Assembly: GCA_022775905.1 (NCBI GenBank)
Contig: JALFJX010000021.1
Span: 1-64,000 of the forward strand
Direction of reading: 5' to 3'
DNA: 64,000 bases
Origin: Methanobrevibacter sp.
Lineage (GTDB): Archaea; Methanobacteriota; Methanobacteria; Methanobacteriales; Methanobacteriaceae
Notes under the pieces: model-generated
The model's database searches: none
What the model was told of the DNA's origin: nothing
The model's input: the letters and a program-made list of their open reading frames with translations, nothing else
Position numbers and translations under genes: made by a program
Part shown: piece after piece, positions 49,387-58,600 of the stretch
Layout: every line of letters starts with the position of its first letter
Numbering within the stretch: position 1 is the stretch's first letter

Positions 49387-49645
49387 TGAAAGTCCTCTTG
49401 AGAGGGTTAGAAGTAATATTGTTATTGAACTTGAAGATAATACTCGGGCTAAGATTATTTATGATTCTATTATTTTAGAATTTAGCACAGCTCCTGATTT
49501 TAGATCATCTATGACTATTGATTTAGATGAATCTAATATTATAATCAACATCGATGCAGAAGATTCCACATCATTTAGAGCTTCTGTTAATTCTGCAATT
49601 AAATGGATTAAATTAGCTTTAGAAATAAATAATTTAACAAATTAA
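49379..49645 (+). CDS. pcc1: KEOPS complex subunit Pcc1
   Basis: An 88-residue dimerisation subunit of the KEOPS complex, which makes t6A37 in ANN-decoding tRNAs. Features: strand pair SNIVIELEDNTRAKIIYDSI, then DLDESNIIINIDAEDSTSFRAS and RASVNSAIKWIKLALEI helix. Translationally coupled to the Brix gene. Confidence 0.9.
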   Translation: MIDESPLERVRSNIVIELEDNTRAKIIYDSIILEFSTAPDFRSSMTIDLDESNIIINIDAEDSTSFRASVNSAIKWIKLALEINNLTN

Positions 49646-49675
49646 TTCTTATTTAATAATTATTAAGGTGATAAT

Positions 49676-50023
49676 ATGGAGATTCCTGAAAACATTCAAC
49701 AACAATTAAATCAGTTTCAACAATTACAACAACAAGCTCAAGCTATAAGCATGCAAGTTCAAAATGTTGAAATTCAAATTCAAGAAACTGAAAAAGCTTT
49801 AGAAGAACTTAAAAAAACTGATGAATCAACTGAAGTATTCAAACAAGCTGGTACTTTACTCATTAAAGTTGAATATGCTGATGCATTATCTGACATGGAA
49901 GACAAATTAGAAACTTTAGGTTTAAGAAAACAAACCATGTCCCGTCAAGAAGAAAGAGTTATGAAAAAACTCGAAGAAATGCAAGCATCTATCCAATCAG
50001 TTATGCAAGGTATGGGCCAATAG
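49676..50023 (+). CDS. pfdB: Prefoldin subunit beta
   Basis: A 115-residue coiled-coil chaperone subunit; hexameric prefoldin passes unfolded proteins to the thermosome. Long Gln-rich helix ([20 protein letters not shown]), a central beta hairpin ([18 protein letters not shown]) and a second helix with [31 protein letters not shown] start. Followed by DUF3194. Confidence 0.95.
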   Translation: MEIPENIQQQLNQFQQLQQQAQAISMQVQNVEIQIQETEKALEELKKTDESTEVFKQAGTLLIKVEYADALSDMEDKLETLGLRKQTMSRQEERVMKKLEEMQASIQSVMQGMGQ

Positions 50024-50059
50024 GCTTAATACTTTATTTTTCTTTTTTTCACGATTTTT

Positions 50060-50344
50060 ATGTCAAAATTAAAAATATTATCACAAGATGATTTATCCAC
50101 TATTTCTGATAAATTTGGGGAAATTCTTGAAAAAGAAGTTTCAAAATCAATTTCTATGAAAGAATTGGAAGATTTAGACTTAGATATTATTCTCAGTTAT
50201 GAAAATGAACAGTTAGATGTTGATGTTGATGTTGGAGTTTTATTTGATGAACTTTCAGAAATTACTCAAGATCAAGTTGTTCAAGCTATCGATGAAGCTT
50301 ATTTGAAGTTCGATTCATATATTGACGATAATTTCAGAGTTTAA
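50060..50344 (+). CDS. DUF3194 protein
   Basis: A 94-residue acidic protein. DUF3194 members follow the prefoldin beta gene in methanogens and have no known function. Visible features: a helical start (LSQDDLSTISDKFGEILEKEV), a strand pair with LDLDIILSYENEQLDVDVDV and a helical end. No catalytic motif. Confidence 0.85.
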   Translation: MSKLKILSQDDLSTISDKFGEILEKEVSKSISMKELEDLDLDIILSYENEQLDVDVDVGVLFDELSEITQDQVVQAIDEAYLKFDSYIDDNFRV

Positions 50345-50401
50345 TTATTTTTTTTTAAATTTTTATGTATTACTTTTATATTATTTTATATTAAAATATG
50401 T

Positions 50402-50425
50402 AATACTTTTTTATAAAAAAGTATT
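50402..50425 (+). promoter_or_regulatory. 24-base perfect palindrome at a candidate RNA promoter
   Basis: The arms AATACTTTTTTA and TAAAAAAGTATT form a perfect 24-base palindrome. Its ends AATAC...GTATT resemble the operator ends upstream of the metal ATPase at 33.8-34.0 kb. TATTTATATG immediately after (50422-50431) can serve as TATA box, with a start near 50450 where a structured RNA candidate begins. It could be an operator, or a terminator for the prefoldin operon; the TATA overlap favours an operator. Confidence 0.5.
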
Positions 50426-50451
50426 TATATGAGTAAAACAAATTATAATTT

Positions 50452-50552
50452 AGAGTTTGAAGTAAAATATACTGTCATATGGTTATTAAGACAAAACATT
50501 ATAGTATTCTATCTTTCAAATTTCCCTCTTTCATACTTCAAACTTCTCCTCT
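50452..50552 (+). ncRNA. Candidate structured small RNA A
   Basis: No coding frame is present. AGAGTTTGAAGTA (50452-50464) pairs with TACTTCAAACTTCT (50534-50547), 13 pairs with one bulged T, closing about 69 bases. Inside, ATACT/AGTAT and GTC/GAC give a possible inner stem. A T-rich tract follows. The 5' arm starts about 25 bases after a TATA element, which matches an archaeal transcript start. Family not recognised; existence needs RNA evidence. Confidence 0.45.
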
Positions 50553-50790
50553 TTTAAATCTGTTTTATTTATCAAGCATATTTTATTAAATTCTAATATT
50601 TTTTGATACCATAAAATAGTGTGTTTTATTATTTTTAAAATTTAGTTATTATTTGTCAAAAATTGATTTAATAATTGATAATTTTGTTTAAATTTTTATA
50701 TTAATATTAAAAATTAATTATTCAAGTATACTTTAATTTTTATAAATTATAATAGTAATATTTAAATACTATGTTAATTAACTTAATTAA

Positions 50791-50876
50791 TAGAGACTCA
50801 TAAATGAGTTTATTTCTCTAAATTGATCATTATTTTTAAGTACTCGGATGAGGCTAAAAAACATTTGCCTCATCCG
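50791..50876 (+). ncRNA. Candidate structured small RNA B, or leader of the HisA/F-like gene
   Basis: A TATA box (ATATTTAAATAC near 50758) predicts a start near 50788. Two inverted repeats follow: ACTCAT-AA-ATGAGT (50796-50809), enclosed by AGAGA/TCTCT, and a GC-rich perfect 10-base hairpin CGGATGAGGC/GCCTCATCCG (50845-50876) with a 12-base loop. Such GC content stands out in this AT-rich gap. It ends about 41 bases before the HisA/F-like start, so it may be an independent RNA or a regulatory 5' leader. Confidence 0.5.
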
Positions 50877-50917
50877 CCTCCTTCATATTTTAATACTTGT
50901 TTTATATAATTATTATT

Positions 50918-51607
50918 ATGATTAAAAAAATTCCAGTTATAGATTTAAAGCAACATCAGGCAGTGAGTGGTAAATCTGGGATGAGGGATACTTATCAGCC
51001 ATTAAGAACAGTTTTTGCCTCATCTTCAAATCCAGTTGAAATTGCACAAGGTTTAAAGTTAAATGGTGCTAGTGAGATGTATATTGCTGATTTGGATTTA
51101 ATAGAATCAGTTGGACACAACATTAACGATATTAAAATGGTTAATACAATATTGCCAGTAATATTTGATGGTGGAGTTAAAAACTGTGAAGGATTTGAAT
51201 TTTTCCTGGATTATGCATATAAAATTATTATTCCAACTGAAACACTTGAAAGCATTGATGAGATGAGAAAAATCTTTGAAAAATATCCTAAGGAAAGGAT
51301 TGTAATTAGTGTTGATGTTAAAAATGATGAATTGCTTGCAAAACATTTAGATTTAAATTTGTCTGAATTTAAGGAGATTTTAAAAGAGCTTGACCCGAAT
51401 GATATTATTCTTTTGGATATATCTGGTGTGGGTACTGAAAAGGGTTATAACAAAAAATTACTTGATGAATTTGAAGACTTGAAAGAAAAATTAATCATTG
51501 CTGGTGGGTTAAATAAAGACTCTTTGGTTGAATTAGAGTCATTAGGTATAAAAAAAGTATTGATAGGAACTAGCCTACATTCAGGTGAAGTTAACCTTCT
51601 AGACTAG
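50918..51607 (+). CDS. HisA/HisF-family TIM-barrel protein (hisAF-related)
   Basis: About 229 residues. Features: PVIDLKQHQAVSGKSG start as in HisA, YIADLDLIES, IFDGGVKNCEG, LLDISGVGTEKG and the phosphate-binding end LIIAGGLNKDSLVELESLGIKKVLIGTSLH. Methanogens carry this HisA/HisF-related paralogue apart from the histidine genes; it may act on a phosphoribosyl-type substrate in a cofactor pathway, but its reaction is not known to me. ATG at 50918, no clear ribosome-binding site. Preceded by the hairpin leader or RNA. Confidence 0.8.
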   Translation: MIKKIPVIDLKQHQAVSGKSGMRDTYQPLRTVFASSSNPVEIAQGLKLNGASEMYIADLDLIESVGHNINDIKMVNTILPVIFDGGVKNCEGFEFFLDYAYKIIIPTETLESIDEMRKIFEKYPKERIVISVDVKNDELLAKHLDLNLSEFKEILKELDPNDIILLDISGVGTEKGYNKKLLDEFEDLKEKLIIAGGLNKDSLVELESLGIKKVLIGTSLHSGEVNLLD

Positions 51608-51778
51608 AACACTTAAAATTAGGTACGGGAATACACAAGCTATAATGAATAATACTACACCTAATCCTAATTTACTTTTGTTGTTTTCTAAGGATCCTGA
51701 AATTATCATTATTATTCCAAAGAATCCACAAATTACTGGAAGGATATGAGAAAATATTGTTGTTCCAACTAATGCCAT
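51599..51778 (-). CDS. Small two-helix membrane protein
   Basis: A 59-residue hydrophobic protein on the minus strand: MALVGTTIFSHILPVICGFF, then a first helix continuing to IIMIISGSL, a short charged loop (ENNKSK) and a second helix (LGLGVVLFIIACVFPYLIL). AGTGATTTA precedes the ATG as ribosome-binding site, and a TATA-like ATTTATATAAT lies upstream on that strand (about 51800-51820). It overlaps the end of the HisA/F-like gene by nine bases. Function unknown. Confidence 0.6.
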   Translation of the reverse strand: MALVGTTIFSHILPVICGFFGIIMIISGSLENNKSKLGLGVVLFIIACVFPYLILSVLV

Positions 51779-51899
51779 TTAAATCACTATTATAATTTTC
51801 ATTTTTTAAATTATATAAATATAACTTAATTATACTTTATTATTTTGTAATCAATGGTTTAATAACTTTTTTATTATTGTAATTTCAAATATTAAAGTT

Positions 51900-52748
51900 A
51901 TGAGAATAGATACACATCATCATCACAAAAAAGCAGGTGAAAACTTAGCATTTGTTTTCTTTATGAATTTGGCATTCAATATAATTGTTATTGCAGGGGG
52001 ACTTGCAACAAATAGTATGGCAATACTTGCAGATTGTATTCATGATATGGCGGACACTATTTCAATTGCGTTTGCATGGTTCTTAGAAAATGTTGCTCAA
52101 AAGGATTCAACTGATAAATATTCCTATGGTTATCAAAGATTTTCTATTCTTGGTGCAGTCATAATTTCTATTTTTGTTATTATAATGGCATTTATAATTT
52201 TATATGAAGCTATTCCTAGATTATTTGCACCAGAAGGTGTTGATGCTGGGGGAATGCTTATAGTAGCGATTGTGGGAATAATGTTTAAATCAATTTCAGT
52301 GTATCGTTTACATGATGGTGAAACATTCAATGAAAAAGCAATTTTATTCCATCAGCTTGGTGATGTATTTGAATGGGTGGCTATTTTATTGTTGAGTTTA
52401 GTGTTGATGTTTTGGGATGGTGCTCCTTCCTTGGATCCATTTATATCAATTGGTATTGCTTTATGGTTGATATTTAATCTTGGAAGGAATTTGTACAAGT
52501 CTTTTGAAGTTTTACTTCAAAAAACTCCTGATCATTTTGATGTTAATAAATTCAAGGAAAGTGTATTGAATATTGATGGTATTGAATCATTTGATGATTT
52601 TCATGTTTGGTCACTTGATGGTATTGATTCTGTTTTAACACTAAAGGTTTCAATTGATGATTGGAATAATCAAGAAAGAATTAAGAATGATATTTATGAT
52701 ATTGCATCTAAGTATCATATTGTAGATATTACTATAGAATTTTATTAA
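51900..52748 (+). CDS. Cation diffusion facilitator (Zn/Co/Cd/Fe efflux)
   Basis: A 282-residue proton-coupled metal exporter. The His-rich start (DTHHHHKKAG) is followed by six helices. The metal-binding sites are NSMAILADCIHDMADTIS (Asp and His-x3-Asp) and LFHQLGDVFEW (His-x3-Asp), and a cytoplasmic ferredoxin-like domain ends the protein (DDFHVWSLDGIDSVLTLKVS). Second metal exporter in the window beside the P-type ATPase. A TATA-rich stretch near 51815-51840 precedes it. Confidence 0.92.
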   Translation: MRIDTHHHHKKAGENLAFVFFMNLAFNIIVIAGGLATNSMAILADCIHDMADTISIAFAWFLENVAQKDSTDKYSYGYQRFSILGAVIISIFVIIMAFIILYEAIPRLFAPEGVDAGGMLIVAIVGIMFKSISVYRLHDGETFNEKAILFHQLGDVFEWVAILLLSLVLMFWDGAPSLDPFISIGIALWLIFNLGRNLYKSFEVLLQKTPDHFDVNKFKESVLNIDGIESFDDFHVWSLDGIDSVLTLKVSIDDWNNQERIKNDIYDIASKYHIVDITIEFY

Positions 52749-53050
52749 AAATATCATATTTTATTCATTTTCATAACTTTTTTTATTTTATTTATTCATT
52801 GTACTTTTTTTATTTCTTTTTATTTTTCTATTTATAATACTTATTCATATTATAGATTTATAGTATATATTTTATACATTTTATTTTGATAATGTATGAA
52901 TATGTGCATTGTATTTGTATATTGTCAAATTTTGTACATTAATAGTTTAATATTGTACATTTATATATTAAGTTTATATATTATAAAGAGTATAATATTG
53001 TTATATTAATTAATAATTGTTATATTGTTGAATTAATGGAGAATAAAAAT
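52749..53050. other. AT-rich promoter region of pdxS
   Basis: Gene-free. The first 110 bases are T-rich, suiting termination of the CDF gene. The second half has several TATA-like stretches (TTTATATATT near 52960, TTTATATATT near 52973) and two TGTACA palindromes listed separately. No open frame or RNA gene is seen. Confidence 0.5.
52933..52959 (+). promoter_or_regulatory. Paired TGTACA palindromes upstream of pdxS
   Basis: TTGTACATT occurs twice (TGTACA at 52933-52938 and 52954-52959). The two copies are 21 bases apart, two DNA turns, directly before a TATA-like TTTATATATT. Dyads on the same DNA face next to a TATA box suggest cooperative binding of a dimeric regulator. The regulator is unknown. 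Confidence 0.45.
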
Positions 53051-53935
53051 ATGGTGGAAAAAGGAACAGACATATTAAAAGAAGGCTTCGCTAAAATGAC
53101 AAAGGGCGGAGTTATCATGGATGTAGTAAATGCAGAACAAGCAGGAATTGCAGAGGATGCAGGTGCAGTTGCTGTAATGGCACTTGAAAAAGTACCTGCT
53201 GATATTCGTGCTGCTGGTGGAGTGGCTAGAATGGCTGATCCGACAATTGTTGAAGAAGTTGTTGATGCAGTATCCATTCCTGTTATGGCAAAAGCAAGAA
53301 TTGGTCATATCGCAGAAGCTCAAATTTTAGAGACTCTTGGTGTAGATATGATTGATGAAAGTGAAGTACTTACTCCTGCTGATGAAGAATATCATCTTAA
53401 CAAAAAAGAATTCACTATTCCATTTGTATGTGGTGCACGTAACTTAGGTGAAGCATTAAGAAGAATTGATGAAGGTGCAGCAATGATTCGTACCAAAGGT
53501 GAACCTGGTACTGGAAATATTGTAGAAGCTGTACGTCACATGAGAATGGTTATGGGTGAAATTAGAACAATCCAAAAATTGGAAGAAGAAGAGCTTTGGA
53601 AATATGCAAGAAGAATTGAAGCTCCAATCGATTTAGTTAAAAAAACAGCAGAGCTTGGAAAATTGCCTGTTGTAAACTTTGCAGCTGGTGGTATTGCAAC
53701 TCCTGCAGATGCATCTTTAATGATGCAATTAGGTTCAGATGGTATATTTGTAGGTTCAGGAATCTTTAAATCAAATAATCCAGAAGCATTTGCTAAAGCT
53801 ATTGTTGAAGCAACTGCAAATTATGACAAACCTGAAGTATTGGCTGAAGTGTCTAAAGGATTAGGTCAGGCTATGAAAGGTATTGAAATGTCAACTTTAA
53901 CTGCAGCTGATAAGATGCAAGATAGGGGAATTTAA
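53051..53935 (+). CDS. pdxS: Pyridoxal 5'-phosphate synthase subunit PdxS
   Basis: Condenses ribose 5-phosphate, glyceraldehyde 3-phosphate and ammonia to PLP; forms a dodecamer that binds PdxT. About 294 residues. Features: [41 protein letters not shown], the catalytic lysine in VMAKARIGH, a second lysine region [10 protein letters not shown] and [22 protein letters not shown] at 53051 with GGAG seven bases upstream is preferred over the ATG at 53036, which lies before that site. Confidence 0.95.
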   Translation: MVEKGTDILKEGFAKMTKGGVIMDVVNAEQAGIAEDAGAVAVMALEKVPADIRAAGGVARMADPTIVEEVVDAVSIPVMAKARIGHIAEAQILETLGVDMIDESEVLTPADEEYHLNKKEFTIPFVCGARNLGEALRRIDEGAAMIRTKGEPGTGNIVEAVRHMRMVMGEIRTIQKLEEEELWKYARRIEAPIDLVKKTAELGKLPVVNFAAGGIATPADASLMMQLGSDGIFVGSGIFKSNNPEAFAKAIVEATANYDKPEVLAEVSKGLGQAMKGIEMSTLTAADKMQDRGI

Positions 53936-53957
53936 ATTCCTCTAAATGCAATCTATT

Positions 53958-54770
53958 ATGGTGCTCGTTATTATTGGTCCGGTAACACATGATTTGGTTA
54001 TTATTGGTGATGAAGAATCAGAAAAGATAGGTGGGGCTACATATTTCCAATCTTTTGTATTTGAAAAATTTTACAAGGATTATTTGGCTATTGTAAATTG
54101 TTCTGATGTTAATTTAGTAAATGATTTTCCAAGTAAAGATAAAGTAAACGTAATTCTAAAAGAGGATACTCATTTTTTCATAAATTATTATCCTGATAAA
54201 GATGATATGGATTATAGGGAACAGTTAAGTAATTTTGCCAATATCCCAATTTATCCAAATGACTTAAAAGATGTTTTGCCTGATGAAATTGAAGGATTTG
54301 TTTTAAATCCACTTAATAAGTATGATTTTCCAATTGGAACAATTGAATATTTAAAAAGTTTCAATGTACCAATTTTTATTTCAGTTCAGGGATTTTTGAG
54401 AAGCCCTGGCAATGAAGTAAATGATAATTATGAAATAGAATTAGGTAACTTTAATAAGTTAAATAGTATTTTAGAAGGTGTCTCTTCAATATTTTTAGAT
54501 GAACATGAAGCAAACATGATAGGTTTGGACTTTGATGTAGATGAGATGATTATAACTAATGGAAGTCATGGTTCTAGAATAATTACTAATAATGATGAGA
54601 TTAAAATTAATGCCGTTAAATGTAATCATATTGTAGATTCAACAGGTTGTGGGGATACTTATATGGCAGCATATATATCTAAAAGATTGAATAATTATTC
54701 AGATAGGCAATCTGGTGAATTCGCTTCTGAAATTGCAAGTAAAAAATTAACAAAATCTGGACATTATTAA
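53958..54770 (+). CDS. PfkB-family sugar kinase-like protein between pdxS and pdxT
   Basis: About 270 residues of the ribokinase fold. The N-terminal VIIGPVTHDLVIIG and GGATYFQS match the family start. The anion-hole and catalytic base motif is DSTGCGDTYMAAYI near the C-terminus, and IITNGSHGSRI precedes it. Substrate unknown; location between the two PLP synthase genes suggests a vitamin B6-related or pentose substrate, which is inference. The start may be ATG 53946 or 53958; the latter begins at the conserved strand. Confidence 0.82.
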   Translation: MVLVIIGPVTHDLVIIGDEESEKIGGATYFQSFVFEKFYKDYLAIVNCSDVNLVNDFPSKDKVNVILKEDTHFFINYYPDKDDMDYREQLSNFANIPIYPNDLKDVLPDEIEGFVLNPLNKYDFPIGTIEYLKSFNVPIFISVQGFLRSPGNEVNDNYEIELGNFNKLNSILEGVSSIFLDEHEANMIGLDFDVDEMIITNGSHGSRIITNNDEIKINAVKCNHIVDSTGCGDTYMAAYISKRLNNYSDRQSGEFASEIASKKLTKSGHY

Positions 54771-54782
54771 AATATGGGTGTT

Positions 54783-55370
54783 ATGATGGTAAAAATAGGA
54801 ATATTGAATCTGCAAGGAGCCGTTAGTGAACATTATGACATAACACAAAAAGCAGTAAAAAACATGGGAGTTGATGTTGAAGTTGAATCAGTACGCTATG
54901 CTGAAGATGTTGAAACATGTGATGGTTTGATTATATCAGGTGGGGAGAGTACTGTAATTGGTAAATTGATACATCAGAGAGGAATTGACGAAGTTATCAA
55001 GAATAATGATATTGCAGTATTTGGAACTTGTGCAGGTATGGTTTTGCTTGGTAAAAAAACAGACTTTGATCAACCTCTAATTGGTTTAATGGATATTTCT
55101 GTTAAAAGGAATACTTATGGTAGACAAAAAGATTCATTTGAAAGTCCAATAGAAATTTTTGGTAAAGAATATTTGGGTGTATTTATTAGAGCTCCTGCAC
55201 TTGATGATTATGACCACTCAAAAGAGGATATCAAAGTTTTATCTGTTTTAGATGATGAAATTATAGCTATTCAACAAGGACCTCATTTAGCTATTTCATT
55301 CCATCCTGAACTTACTGAGGATACTTTAGTTCATGAGTATTTTATTCGTGGAGTTATAGGCAGAAACTAA
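54783..55370 (+). CDS. pdxT: PLP synthase glutaminase subunit PdxT
   Basis: Glutamine amidotransferase giving ammonia to PdxS. About 195 residues. IGILNLQGAVSEHYD start, SGGEST oxyanion region, nucleophile Cys in GTCAGMVLL, and His-Glu in SFHPELTED complete the triad. Tandem ATGs at 54783 and 54786 follow GGGTG; an earlier in-frame ATG at 54774 overlaps that site. Third gene of the pdx operon. Confidence 0.94.
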   Translation: MMVKIGILNLQGAVSEHYDITQKAVKNMGVDVEVESVRYAEDVETCDGLIISGGESTVIGKLIHQRGIDEVIKNNDIAVFGTCAGMVLLGKKTDFDQPLIGLMDISVKRNTYGRQKDSFESPIEIFGKEYLGVFIRAPALDDYDHSKEDIKVLSVLDDEIIAIQQGPHLAISFHPELTEDTLVHEYFIRGVIGRN

Positions 55371-55633
55371 ATATTTAAAAAATGAGATTTTTTAACATAT
55401 TTTGTTTTTTAAATATTTTTTACAATTCTTTATTTTTGCTGTTTTGTTATTTGAGTTTTGCAGGATGGTTTTAACGTAATTAAAAACTTATTAATTTAAG
55501 TTTATTCGACTTATTTTACCTTATTTTATCTTAAACTAATTTTTTTTAATATCATTTAGAAACTTTTATTAATTAATATTATTATAATTAAATAATGTAT
55601 TTCTTAATTTTTTAAACACTACAAAGGGTCATC

Positions 55634-58600
55634 ATGTTAAACAAATCATCTAATATAATCGAGAAGGAATTCAAAAATTTACGTAAGGAGCTATTGGATT
55701 TAACTTTAAGAAATCAACTTCTTAACTTTAAATCAAGAGCTAAAACCATCACAATAGTAAATCAGACTCCTGTAAATCTTTTTCAGACATTAGTTTTACA
55801 AGATAGTAAAATGTATTTTGTAGCTAATAAGAAAGATAAAAAGGAAGATAAATCCTCCGTATGGGATCATATTCCATTTGATTTTTCAAAGTTTTCAGAA
55901 GGGGATAAGAAATTAGCTACTGATCTGACTCCAAAAGAGCTTCAAAAAAGATTATATTACATCAATAACCAAGCTAAGACAATGCTTCAAGAGCAAGGTT
56001 ATAACATTTTATATTTGGCTATAGGTTTTCTAGAATGGACTGATAAAGCAAAGCCAAAACAAAGAAATAATGCTCCTTTAGTGTTAATTCCGGTTGCAAT
56101 GGAAAGGAAAAAGGTTGGAGAATCATTCAATCTTGAATGGACTGGAGAGGATATTCAAACAAATATTTCACTTAAAGCTAAATTGTTGGAAGCAGGTATT
56201 GAGTTTCCTGATTTTGAATTTAAAAAATATGGTGAAGTAATTGATCATTATATTGCCAGTGTCCGTCGTGCAGTAAGCAGAATGGATGGTTGGAAAGTTA
56301 ATAATAATGTAGCTTTAGGTTTCTTCAGTTTTACAAAATTTGTCATGTACAATGACTTGAATCCAGAAGCTTGGGAAGACAATGTGGATTTGACTAAAAA
56401 TGAATTAATCCAAGCTATTTTTAATCCTGCTAAAAATGACCATGAAGAATTCAGAGAAGAGGATATTGACTCAAGACTTGAATATCAAAATATGTATCAG
56501 GTTTTGGATGCTGATTCATCTCAGATTGCTGCAATTCAGGATGTAAAAGCAGGTCGTAACCTTGTTGTTGAAGGACCTCCTGGAACTGGAAAATCACAGA
56601 CAATCGTGAATTTAATTGCTGAATTGCTTGCAGAAGGTAAGTCAGTTTTATTTGTATCAGAAAAGATGGCGGCTCTTGATGTTGTAAAAGACAGATTAAC
56701 TGCTGTTGGTCTTGGTAAATTTGTTCTAGAATTACATTCTCATAAAACAAGAAGGAAAAAATTCCTTAAGGATTTACAAAAGGCTACAAATGTAAGGTCT
56801 CAGGAACCATTAAACATTGATCAAACAATTCGTAAATTGGAGACATTACGCCGTCAACTTGATGATTATTCACAAATTATTCATAAACCTGTATTTGCTG
56901 TTAATTTATCAGCATTTCAGTTATATGGTATGAAAGAATCTGCTGATGATCATTTTGCATCAAAAAATGTATTGATGCCATTAGTTAGGTTTAACAATCC
57001 TGAATCAGTCACTTTAAAAGATTTGGATGATTTGAAAATATCTTTAGAAAACTTAGCTGAATTATATCAAACAATTTCTAAGGAAAATCCTTGGAGCAAA
57101 TGCTCACCAAAAAGTTTGCTTCCTGCTGACTTAAGGGAAATTGAAATGTTGATTGGGGATTCATTGTATTCTCTTGATAACTTCCTAGTTGAACGTGGAA
57201 GGGTTTATGATATTTATGGAATCAAAAAACCAGATACATTGAATGAATTCCAAAATTCACTTTCAGCTTTTGAACTAATTAAATCTCAGAATGCAGAATT
57301 GATTGATGGAAGTATCTTGAAATCAGGAGCATGGAATAATAACAATGATGATGCATTTAAATTAATACGGGAGCTCCAAAGGTATCAAAATTATGCTGAA
57401 AATTTAAATAAATTTAACCAAAGTATTTTCCAAGTGGATATTGATAGGTTAATCTATGAGTTAAGAAACATTTCAAATAAGAAATTCAGATTCTTCAATA
57501 ATAAACAGCACATTGAACTTGTTGAAAGATATTATTCTGTTCCTGTTTCTGGAAGTGTCGATGATATCATAAGAGATTTGCAAGAAGCAAAATCCATAAT
57601 TAAAATCAGAAAAAACATTGAAGCAAATAATGCATTAGGCCAAAAATACTTTGGAGGATATTGGCATTTGAATGCAAATATTAATGACTTAAAAACTATT
57701 GCAAATTGGATGCATGAATTTACTGCACTTGTACGTGAAGGAACATTCTCTGAAAATACAATAGAATTGATGAGTAAAGATTTATTTGATATTCAACCTG
57801 AAAGAGACCTTGCAGACTATATTGATGCTGGTGAAGAATTTGTCAGAGTATTGTCAAGACTCAAAGACAAATTAAATCCAAGAAGCAAATTAATCTTTAA
57901 AAGAGAAACTGGTGATGTTCCATTTGAAGCATGGAAAGAACAGTTGTATAATTGGAGGGGGCAGTTATCAAGCCTTCACTTATGGTCTCAATATTTAAAT
58001 ACCAAAAATTCTTTAAGGTCATCTGATGCTAAGATGTTTGTGGATTCAATCGAGAAAAGAAACATCAAAAAAGAAGATATTGAAGCATTAGTTGATGGAA
58101 ACTTTGCAGATTCACTATTAAACATATTATTTGTAGAAAATCATGAACTTGCAACATTTGTTGGTGAACTTCATGAAAATAGAATTCGTGAATTCAAAGA
58201 TTTGGATAAACAAATCTTGGTATTGAATCGTAAAAGGATTTATCAAAGATTAAACAGTAATATTCCAAAAATCTTTGGAGGAACTGAAAATCCACAAGCT
58301 AAGATTCTCGCTGGTGAATTCACAAGAAAAAGTGGACATATGCCAGTTAGAAAACTCCTGGAAAAAACTGGTGGGTTGATAAAACAAATTAAACCTTGTT
58401 TTATGATGTCTCCTTTATCTATTGCACAATACTTAGATCCAACAAATGAAGAATTGCAATTTGATGTTGTTATTTTCGATGAAGCAAGTCAAGTAAAACC
58501 TGAAGATGCATTAGGTGCATTTATGAGAGGTAAAACTGCAGTTGTAATGGGAGATACTCAACAATTACCTCCAACTTCTTTCTTTGACCAAATGTCTGAT

